Part shown: one piece after another, positions 1-5,354 of the stretch
How positions within the stretch are numbered: position 1 is the first letter of the stretch
Layout of the letters: the number at the start of each line of letters is the position of its first letter
Assembly: GCA_017459485.1 (NCBI GenBank)
Contig: JAFUCW010000157.1
Span: 1-7,206, forward strand
Source of the DNA: Eggerthellaceae bacterium
GTDB taxonomy: Bacteria > Actinomycetota > Coriobacteriia > Coriobacteriales > Eggerthellaceae
Reading direction: 5' to 3'
DNA: 7,206 nt
Position numbers and translations under genes: made by a program
Notes under the pieces: model-generated
Databases searched by the model: none
What the model was told of the DNA's origin: nothing
The model's input: only the letters and a program-made list of their open reading frames with translations

Positions 1-1
1 C

Positions 2-961
2 TGCTGCGGGCCTTGCTCGCTCGAACCGGTGCGCCTGCTCAAAGAAGCGGGCCACGACATTACCGTGTGCTATGCGAACTCCAACATTGCTCCACGCGCC
101 GAGTACGACAAGCGGCTTGCCGAGCTGCTGAAATGGGCGGACACCCAAGGCATCCCCGTGGTCGAGCTACCCTACGACAACGCGACATGGCAAGCTCAAG
201 TAGCCGGACCCTGGCAAAAGGGCCAACTCTCCAGCAGAAAGCGCGCGCAGCGGGAACACGAAGGCGGCAGCGTGGATAGCGCGGATGTGGCTAGCGGATC
301 CCAAGTCGACGAATCCTGGAACAGCGGCCATCTTTCCAGCAGCGAACGAGCGCTGCAGGAAGACGAGAGTGGTGGCTTGGATAGCACAAATGCGGCCACC
401 GAAGAGTTCGTCGACAAACCTTGGGGCACGGACCATCTTTCGAATTGCGAACGCGTACAACAAGAAACTGAGGACAGGCACCTGGGTGGCACAGAAGCGA
501 CATCCGTCATTGCGGCCCCGCGCGAAGACCGCTGCCGGGCGTGCTACGCCCAACGCCTGGAAGAGGCTGCCGCCTACGCACAGAATCATGGTTTCGAAGC
601 GCTTTCGACCACGCTTGCCGTTTCGCCTTACCAGCTTTCGGACGTATGCCGCGAAGAGCTTCAAGCCGCCGCCGCGCGTCATGGACTGGCTTGCATCTGG
701 GAAGACTTCCGCCCCTACTACCCCGCCGCCACGCGTCGCAGCCGCGAACTGGGCATGTACCGGCAAAACTACTGCGGATGCGCGTACTCGAAAGTCGAAG
801 CGGAAGAGGAACGAGCTGCACGCAAGGCACAAAAAGCCGCAGCCCAGCAGGAGCGCGAAGCGGAGTTGCGGGCCGCACGAGCGAAGCGGGCCGAACGCCA
901 AGCAGCTTTCGAAGCCAAGCAACGCAGAAAGCGCGAAATCCGCGACTCGTTTAGGCATTAA
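2..961 (+). CDS. queH: Epoxyqueuosine reductase QueH, 5'-truncated by the window edge, with an internal repeat insertion
   Basis: QueH reduces epoxyqueuosine to queuosine in the wobble position of tRNA, a cytoplasmic iron-sulfur enzyme that replaces QueG in many bacteria. The frame is open at base 2 and begins with the family's N-terminal CCGPC motif, so only a short N-terminus is missing; the GTG at 29 is an internal Val. In order I see CCGPC (2-16), YANSNIAP, a RCRACYAQR block with a CxxC (Cys codons 533 and 542), STTLAVSPY, WEDFRPYYP and YRQNYCGCAYS. These are diagnostic of QueH (old DUF208), and the paired cysteines are the expected metal ligands. Two things are odd: about 105 extra residues (200-514) lie before the CxxC where the family has a short loop, and a 56-residue Lys/Arg/Glu/Ala tail follows YCGCAYS. 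queA starts one base after the stop, so the two are very probably co-transcribed. Identification is firm; whether the expanded enzyme is active is unknown. Confidence 0.95.
   Translation, partial: CCGPCSLEPVRLLKEAGHDITVCYANSNIAPRAEYDKRLAELLKWADTQGIPVVELPYDNATWQAQVAGPWQKGQLSSRKRAQREHEGGSVDSADVASGSQVDESWNSGHLSSSERALQEDESGGLDSTNAATEEFVDKPWGTDHLSNCERVQQETEDRHLGGTEATSVIAAPREDRCRACYAQRLEEAAAYAQNHGFEALSTTLAVSPYQLSDVCREELQAAAARHGLACIWEDFRPYYPAATRRSRELGMYRQNYCGCAYSKVEAEEERAARKAQKAAAQQEREAELRAARAKRAERQAAFEAKQRRKREIRDSFRH
200..514 (+). repeat. Three degenerate 105-bp (35-aa) tandem repeats inside queH
   Basis: Units at 200-304, 305-409 and 410-514 encode three 35-residue segments in exact register with no gap. 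Each has Val at position 1, Trp at 5, Leu-Ser at 10-11, Arg at 15, and Glu at 19 and 21; a Gly-Gly pair follows in each. Units 2 and 3 both begin with gtcgac and share a cat-ctt-tcc/tcg stretch. The second half of each unit is more variable. The array occupies the short loop that in ordinary QueH reads roughly V-G-...-E-P-E-G-G just ahead of the CxxC. Unit 1 still contains an E-H-E-G-G stretch, so the units may derive from duplication of that native loop (inference). The units have diverged a great deal while the frame stayed open, which argues that the expansion is not recent. Confidence 0.85.
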
Positions 962-962
962 C

Positions 963-2087
963 ATGAAAACCTCCGACTTCGACTACAATCTACCCGAAGA
1001 GCGCATCGCGCAGGAGCCATGGCCGGTGCGCGACGAGTGCAAGATGCTGGTCATGGACCGCGCGACCGGTGCGCTTGAGGACCGCATCTTCCGCGACATT
1101 GCAGACTACCTGCACCCAGGCGACGTGCTGGTCGCCAACGAGACGCGCGTGCTGCCCGCCCGCCTGCTGGGCACCAAACGCGGCACAGGCGGAGCAGCGG
1201 AGGTATTCCTGCTACGCGAAGTCCTTGGCCGCGAAAACCACACTGCGCACTCTGCCGTGTGGGAAGTGCTCGTGCGGCCGGGAAAACGCCTGAAGCCGGG
1301 AGCAATCGTAGACTTCACTGGCACGCCCAAGATCCCATCTGAGGATGCTGACCCATCTGACGCCCTATCCGCGCACGCTGCCCCAGCCCTTTCCGTCGAG
1401 ATCCTTGACTTCGCTCCCAGCGGCAAAGGAGAGCGTATCGCGCGGTTAACCACGCCGCTCTCAAGCCTTGACGAAGCGCTGCATGCGGTCGGCCACACCC
1501 CCTTGCCGCCCTACATCCACGACTACGCCGGCGACGAGGAAATGTACCAGACGGTCTACGCGCAGCGGGAAACAAGTGCCGCGGCGCCCACAGCGGGCCT
1601 GCATTTCACGCCCGAACTGATCGCGCGCATCCAAGAGATGGGCGTGGTGTGGAAAACCGTGGAGCTGCAAGTGGGCATCGACACGTTCCGCATCGTGGAG
1701 GAAGAAGACCCCGCCAACCACGCCATGCACACGGACACCTACACCGTGGGGCAGGACGTGGTGGACGCATGCGACGCCGCCCATGCGGCGGGAAAGCGCG
1801 TGGTCGCCGTGGGCACTACCAGCGTGCGCAGCCTGGAGTCTGCCTGGGACACGCAGCAGGGAAAGCTGGTCGCCCGCGACAACGCGCACACCAGCCTGTT
1901 CCTGGTGCCGGGAAGCACGTTCCATGTGGTGGACGGTCTGATCACGAACTTCCACGTTCCGCGCAGCACGTTGATGATGCTCGTGAGCGCCTTCAGCACG
2001 CGCGACAACGTCATGGCGGCCTACACGCACGCCCTGGACGCCGGCTACCGCTTCCTTAGCTTCGGCGACTGCATGTTCATTCACTAA
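963..2087 (+). CDS. queA: S-adenosylmethionine:tRNA ribosyltransferase-isomerase QueA
   Basis: QueA transfers and isomerises the ribosyl group of S-adenosylmethionine onto preQ1 at tRNA position 34, giving epoxyqueuosine, the substrate of the QueH encoded just upstream. The 374-residue product is slightly longer than the usual 340-360. Family motifs run end to end: NLPEERIAQEP (residues 9-19), LPARLLGTK (64-72), WEVLVRPGKRLKPG (100-113), GHTPLPPYI (177-185), YQTVYA, AAAPTAGLHFT (206-216), VAVGTTSVRSLES (281-293), VVDGLITNFHVPRSTL (322-337) and a terminal RFLSFGDCMFI. The ATG at 963 is chosen because homology starts exactly there; the frame stays open upstream but that part is the shadow of queH. 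I see no good Shine-Dalgarno site, and the start lies one base after the queH stop, so translation is probably coupled. Extra residues near 124-141 lengthen a variable loop. The usual LHVGxGTF motif reads LQVGIDTF (235-242). Confidence 0.97.
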   Translation: MKTSDFDYNLPEERIAQEPWPVRDECKMLVMDRATGALEDRIFRDIADYLHPGDVLVANETRVLPARLLGTKRGTGGAAEVFLLREVLGRENHTAHSAVWEVLVRPGKRLKPGAIVDFTGTPKIPSEDADPSDALSAHAAPALSVEILDFAPSGKGERIARLTTPLSSLDEALHAVGHTPLPPYIHDYAGDEEMYQTVYAQRETSAAAPTAGLHFTPELIARIQEMGVVWKTVELQVGIDTFRIVEEEDPANHAMHTDTYTVGQDVVDACDAAHAAGKRVVAVGTTSVRSLESAWDTQQGKLVARDNAHTSLFLVPGSTFHVVDGLITNFHVPRSTLMMLVSAFSTRDNVMAAYTHALDAGYRFLSFGDCMFIH

Positions 2088-2103
2088 CCGAAGGGGAATG
2101 CAT

Positions 2104-2134
2104 AAGGAGGGGCCGCTCTTGGCAGCCCCTCCTT
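2104..2134. terminator. Hairpin between converging genes, probable bidirectional terminator
   Basis: A perfect 10-bp GC-rich stem (AAGGAGGGGC at 2104-2113 pairs with GCCCCTCCTT at 2125-2134) encloses an 11-base loop. It lies 16 bases after the queA stop and 60 bases after the stop of the minus-strand surface protein gene, so it could serve both. Neither side has a clean T-run: cgttcg follows on the plus strand and atgcattcccc on the minus strand. The hairpin is plain; the terminator role is inferred from its position. Apart from this hairpin I see nothing in the 107-bp gap. Confidence 0.7.
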
Positions 2135-2194
2135 CGTTCGCAGAAACAAGTCGCTTGGCCCACGTACTCCGCGATGCGCAGGGCTGCGAAGGAT

Positions 2195-5100
2195 CTAGAG
2201 GTTTTCAGCCTGGTCGCTTTCGGGCTTTCTCTTCTTGCGCATGATTGCGAATGCGCCGCCTGCGGCAAGCGCCGCGACAAGAACGACCAATGACGCAATC
2301 GCCGGCCCTGGCCCCTGCGGACCAGTAGCGCTTCCCAGCTCTTCTGTCAGCGCTTCCACGATGTCAGAATCGGCTGCTCCCGAACCAGTGCGTGCGCCGC
2401 CCTTTTGCGGCTCCTTTGACGATGCACCCGAACGGGACGAACCAGCCTTTTCCGAAACGCGTGAAGAAGCGCCTCCGGACGCCTGGGCACCATCCGTGTC
2501 GTGCGTGCCGTTGGACGACAACGCCCCCAACGCCGCGTTTCTGGCGTCGTCGGCGCGCTCTTGCGCATCTGCTGCCCTGCCATCCGCACCTGCGTTCTGG
2601 ATGATCTCCTGAACGGCTGCAGGCACGCTTCCCCCACCGCTTTCGGGAATGCCCTTGAAGTTCATCTGGAACGTCGCTTCCCACGTGCGGTCGCGCGCTC
2701 CGCCGATAATGGTGGAAGCAAGACTCCCCAGCTGGATCTGCGCGGTGCAAGGCATCGTTACGACCGCATCTTTGGACGTAAGAACGCCCAGGTCGAGCGT
2801 GATGCTTTTAAGCGCCCCGTCCTCCACCGTCGAATCCACGATCGGCAGGCCCTCAATGGACCTTACCGACATTATCCGATCCTGAATGACGATGGGCACG
2901 GTCAGAAAGGCGCGGCCCGCAGAGTCGACGCGCAGCGTGGCGTTGTTGCCCACCGGGTTCATGGGAGGAAACGCTGCGTTGGTGAAATGCGGCTGCAAGG
3001 GAAGCCCGCTTGTGTCCTTGTTCACCCAGATATTGGCCGACACCGTGTACGTTCCCGGAGAGAGGCGCCCATCAGCGGAAGTACGGACGTTGCCGGACGT
3101 AGGAGCGGAACCGGCAGAGTCACCTCCGGACGCTGCCGTTGCGCTTTCTCCCAGCCGGGCCGCAAGAGCAGCTGCTCCGGAAGCCGAAGGAGCGCTACCC
3201 TGCCCTGAAGCCTTCTCGCCTTCCGTCTGAGAGGACGAAGCCCGTTCTGCCGGCTGCCCAGATCCAGCCGCACCCGGCGCCGCGCCCGGTGCCGCGCCCG
3301 ACGTAGCCTGCCCTGCATTGGGCGTCTCTTGCCCTGCGCCAGTTGCCGCGTTCACCGGCTGCGCGTCGGCAAGCGCAACCGTCAGGTTCAAAGGAACGGA
3401 AACGACTCCGTACTCGGGCAAGATGGCCGGATGAAATGCCGATCCGGCAAGCACGTACGTGCGGTCTTGCAGGTCGGGCAGCACAACTGACACATGGTCG
3501 ATGCGCGACGAGCAGACGCCATACGAGCCCATTTTGGTGCTCGACCTTTCGCCGGTCAAGCGTGCGCTATCCCCGAGCTTTTGCATTGTGAACACGGGAT
3601 TGGTCACGGGCACGGAAAGCGCGAACGTGCCGTCGGTCCCCACCACAAGCTGCGCATTTCCTTCGACGGGAGCAATGGGAACCCCTTCCGTCCCGCCTTC
3701 TGCGCCAAGCGGGTTGGCGGAATTCGTCATGTACGCTGCGCCGTTGGCTCCCACAATGCCCTCGAGCACGGGAAAGCCCGCTTTGGTGGCATCGGAAGCC
3801 TTAAGCCAGATGTTTGCCGTTACCTTGTACGTCCCCGGATTCAGAGTTCCAGCCTTCCTTGCGGCGGAATCGGAACCCGTGTCGCGTGCGGACGATACGT
3901 TACTATCAGCATCGTTGTCGGAGCCGTGCCCGACAGAAGGCGCCGCAGGGTTTTGCGCAACGGAGTTCGATCCGCCGGAAGGACTGCCCTTCCCTGCATT
4001 GGCATTTCCCGGATCGTTTCCTAAATCGTTTCCCGAAGCGCCCGAGTCCTTGCCCTTGCCGTCGCCCGAACTGCCAGCGGAATCGTTTCGCGCGGAGCCC
4101 GAGTCGCCAGATGGGCGGGCATTGTCTCCAGACGAGGCTGCGGGCGTGCTGCCGCTGCCGGCGCCAGGATTCTTTGAGGAACCCTGGCCTCCTCCGTGTG
4201 CGCTGCCGCCTTTGCCCGCGTCCGCTTTGCCCGTGGTGCCCGTTGCGCCAGGGACCTTGCCACCAGAGCTTGCGGCATTGGATCCGTTAGAACCGGAATC
4301 GCTGGCGCCGGTGCCTCCGCCCGAAGGCTTCCCGCCATCGGATGATCCGGGGTCGTCGTCTGTGTCGCCCTCGTCTTTGCCGTCCCCTTCCTTGCCGGGG
4401 GTTTCGCTTGACGCTGCGGCAATGGACCACGCAATTTCCTTGTCATCGAAGGTCCCATCGCTCCATACGTAGCCTTTCGCCAAGACGGCACGAGCCGTGT
4501 AGGACCCGGCAGCCATTGCCTGCGCACCGTCAAGCGTGTACCCTTCGCCTTCGGGAACACCTTGCTGCACCTGCCCGTTTTCCACCAGCGATTCCACTGC
4601 CAGAGGAACAGCACCGGGTGTCGCGGTTTCGACGCTGCCGGCATCCAGGCTAAGCACCAAATTCACTGTCACGATGTCGTAAGTGTCTTTGAGAATGGTG
4701 GGATGAAACCCGCACCCCGCAAGCACGTATTGTCGGCTATGCACGTCGGGAAGCAACGCGCGGACTTCGCTGATGCGTGTCTGGTAGTTGCCGAAGCTGC
4801 CGCTTGTGGTAGACGACGAAAAGTCCGACAGCTGGCCATTGGTGCCAAGCTTTTGCAAAGTGAACACGGGGTTGACCACAGGAACGACAAGCGTTGCAGT
4901 GCCGTCAGGCGCCACTTCCAAAGTCGCATTGTCGGACACGGGGCTTGTCGGAAGACCGGTCACGCCGCCGATGCCCATAGGGTTGGCAGGGTTGGTCATG
5001 TAGGCGCTACCGTCCTTGCCGGCCAGCCCCGCAAGCACAGGAAACCCGGCAGCAGACGCGTCGGCGGCGCTAACGGATATGTTTGCCGTTACCACATAGG

Positions 5101-5242
5101 TGCCCGGAACAGGATGCTTGTCGCTTGCCCACGCCTGCGGGGAAAAGGAGGCCCCCACCGCAACGTAACAGCACAATGCGAAGAGCACGACACATGCTAT
5201 ACGCTCCCTCAAGCTACCCGATATCCGCACCGAACCATGCAC
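2195..5242 (-). CDS. Large exported surface protein with three related beta-rich domains and a C-terminal membrane anchor
   Basis: I do not recognise a named family. The 1015-residue product starts with a signal peptide: basic n-region (residues 1-14), hydrophobic core 15-31, and probable cleavage at AWA-S after residue 39. Then come domain 1 (44-200), a small Ig-like module (220-275), a Gly/Ser/Asp/Asn/Lys linker (about 280-460), domain 2 (465-627), an Ala/Gly/Ser linker (628-722), domain 3 (726-866), a third linker, one membrane helix (979-1001) and a basic RKKRK tail. This is the layout of a protein anchored in the membrane by its C-terminus, with its domains held outside in or beyond the wall. 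No LPXTG sortase site is visible. The start is GTG at 5242; a TGA lies three codons upstream in frame and no earlier start exists. Domains begin with GTYxVxANI and show alternating strand-like segments; a resemblance to NEAT-type sandwich domains is possible but unproven. A role in adhesion or ligand binding is only inference. Confidence 0.9.
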   Translation of the reverse strand: MHGSVRISGSLRERIACVVLFALCCYVAVGASFSPQAWASDKHPVPGTYVVTANISVSAADASAAGFPVLAGLAGKDGSAYMTNPANPMGIGGVTGLPTSPVSDNATLEVAPDGTATLVVPVVNPVFTLQKLGTNGQLSDFSSSTTSGSFGNYQTRISEVRALLPDVHSRQYVLAGCGFHPTILKDTYDIVTVNLVLSLDAGSVETATPGAVPLAVESLVENGQVQQGVPEGEGYTLDGAQAMAAGSYTARAVLAKGYVWSDGTFDDKEIAWSIAAASSETPGKEGDGKDEGDTDDDPGSSDGGKPSGGGTGASDSGSNGSNAASSGGKVPGATGTTGKADAGKGGSAHGGGQGSSKNPGAGSGSTPAASSGDNARPSGDSGSARNDSAGSSGDGKGKDSGASGNDLGNDPGNANAGKGSPSGGSNSVAQNPAAPSVGHGSDNDADSNVSSARDTGSDSAARKAGTLNPGTYKVTANIWLKASDATKAGFPVLEGIVGANGAAYMTNSANPLGAEGGTEGVPIAPVEGNAQLVVGTDGTFALSVPVTNPVFTMQKLGDSARLTGERSSTKMGSYGVCSSRIDHVSVVLPDLQDRTYVLAGSAFHPAILPEYGVVSVPLNLTVALADAQPVNAATGAGQETPNAGQATSGAAPGAAPGAAGSGQPAERASSSQTEGEKASGQGSAPSASGAAALAARLGESATAASGGDSAGSAPTSGNVRTSADGRLSPGTYTVSANIWVNKDTSGLPLQPHFTNAAFPPMNPVGNNATLRVDSAGRAFLTVPIVIQDRIMSVRSIEGLPIVDSTVEDGALKSITLDLGVLTSKDAVVTMPCTAQIQLGSLASTIIGGARDRTWEATFQMNFKGIPESGGGSVPAAVQEIIQNAGADGRAADAQERADDARNAALGALSSNGTHDTDGAQASGGASSRVSEKAGSSRSGASSKEPQKGGARTGSGAADSDIVEALTEELGSATGPQGPGPAIASLVVLVAALAAGGAFAIMRKKRKPESDQAENL
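2645..3067 (-). repeat. Domain 3 of the surface protein (divergent copy)
   Basis: Residues 726-866. It opens with LSPGTYTVSANIWV, then FTNAAFPPMNPVGNNATLRV and GRAFLTVPIV, which align with the starts and middle of domains 1 and 2. It is about 20 residues shorter, has lost the AYMTN loop and the NPVFTxQKLG and YVLAGxxFHP motifs, and ends with its own ITLDLG and RTWEATFQMNF strands. I read it as an old, specialised copy. Confidence 0.65.
3266..3298 (-). repeat. Short 12-bp Gly-Ala-Ala-Pro repeat in a linker
   Basis: Residues 649-659 of the surface protein read GAAP-GAAP-GAA, coded by almost two and three quarter copies of a 12-base unit (ggcgcggcaccg, ggcgcggcgccg, ggtgcggct in coding sense). 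It lies in the linker between domains 2 and 3 and is a likely spot for length change by slippage. Confidence 0.7.
3362..3850 (-). repeat. Domain 2 of the surface protein
   Basis: Residues 465-627. It matches domain 1 over its whole length: GTYKVTANI, AGFPVLEGI, AYMTNSANPLG, NPVFTMQKLG, SRIDHVSVVLPD and YVLAGSAFHPAIL all have clear counterparts there. The order and spacing of motifs are kept, so the two arose by duplication. They are far from identical, so the duplication is not recent. Confidence 0.85.
3863..4405 (-). other. Low-complexity Gly/Ser/Asp/Asn linker of the surface protein
   Basis: Residues 280-460 are about 180 residues dominated by Gly, Ser, Asp, Asn, Ala and Lys with almost no aromatic or large hydrophobic residue. 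It should be disordered and act as a flexible spacer between the Ig-like module and domain 2. On the opposite strand it produces a long proline-rich open frame, which is a composition shadow and not a gene. Confidence 0.85.
4418..4585 (-). other. Small Ig-like module of the surface protein
   Basis: Residues 220-275. The segment has the pattern GYTLDGAQAMAAGSYTA followed by LAKGYVWSDGT and DDKEIAWSI. This G-Y-x-W-S-D-G-T with a terminal I-x-W-x-I is a recurrent module in surface proteins of gut Firmicutes and Coriobacteriia as I know them. I take it as a structural spacer; no ligand can be read from it. Confidence 0.55.
4643..5113 (-). repeat. Domain 1 of the surface protein
   Basis: Residues 44-200, directly after the signal peptide. 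Key motifs are GTYVVTANI, AGFPVLAGL, AYMTNPANPMG, a DNATLEV strand, NPVFTLQKLG, SRQYVLAG and GFHPTIL. It is the closest relative of domain 2 in this protein. It carries one cysteine (residue 177) within the YVLAGCGFHP motif, where domain 2 has serine. Confidence 0.85.
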
Positions 5243-5251
5243 TTGTTTTCA

Positions 5252-5257
5252 CTTCCC
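5252..5257 (-). promoter_or_regulatory. Weak ribosome binding site for the GTG start of the 1015-residue gene
   Basis: In coding sense gggaag lies nine bases before the GTG at 5242. It is a moderate match to the Shine-Dalgarno sequence and supports GTG as the start, as an in-frame TGA lies between it and any earlier codon. Confidence 0.5.
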
Positions 5258-5310
5258 ATCACCATAAGCATCAAACGTATTCACTCAGTGCCGAGGACAC
5301 TGCGTTACAC

Positions 5311-5345
5311 ACGTGCGGCAGGCACAAAGGGCAACTGCCGCACGT
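5311..5345 (-). terminator. Perfect 10-bp hairpin just after the wall-protein stop codon
   Basis: ACGTGCGGCA (5311-5320) pairs perfectly with TGCCGCACGT (5336-5345) around a 15-base loop. The stem begins nine bases after the stop codon of the right-hand gene. Its position suits a terminator, but no T-run follows on the minus strand (gtgtaacgc), so it could equally be an attenuator, an mRNA 3'-end stabiliser or a protein-binding palindrome. The rest of the 112-bp gap shows no convincing promoter boxes to my eye. Confidence 0.55.
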
Positions 5346-5354
5346 ATTCCTTTC

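Noticed and set aside
285..962. Upstream extension of queA by 226 codons
   Set aside because: QueA homology starts exactly at the ATG at 963, and the extension is only another frame of queH.
167..964. 265-codon open frame antisense to queH
   Set aside because: It lies wholly opposite a well-supported enzyme gene. Its apparent repeats are the reverse image of the queH repeats, and it has no homology that I recognise.
1461..2084. 207-codon frame antisense to queA
   Set aside because: It lies fully inside a conserved gene, is rich in His, Val and Arg, and has no recognisable motif.
3459..4472. 337-codon proline-rich frame on the plus strand
   Set aside because: It mirrors the Gly/Ser linker and domain 2 of the minus-strand surface protein; Pro/Glu/Ser richness is the expected shadow of such codons.
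4943..4957. LPTSP at residues 97-101 of the surface protein as a sortase motif
   Set aside because: It lacks the final Gly, lies inside domain 1 near the N-terminus, and is not followed by a membrane helix.
5162..5182. Possible lipoprotein signal (FALCC) in the surface protein's signal peptide
   Set aside because: The residues before the cysteines do not fit a lipobox, which needs Gly, Ala or Ser just before Cys, and a normal AWA-S cleavage site follows.
5243..5354. Promoter for the 1015-residue gene
   Set aside because: Several AT-rich hexamers exist, but no -35/-10 pair with proper spacing stood out.
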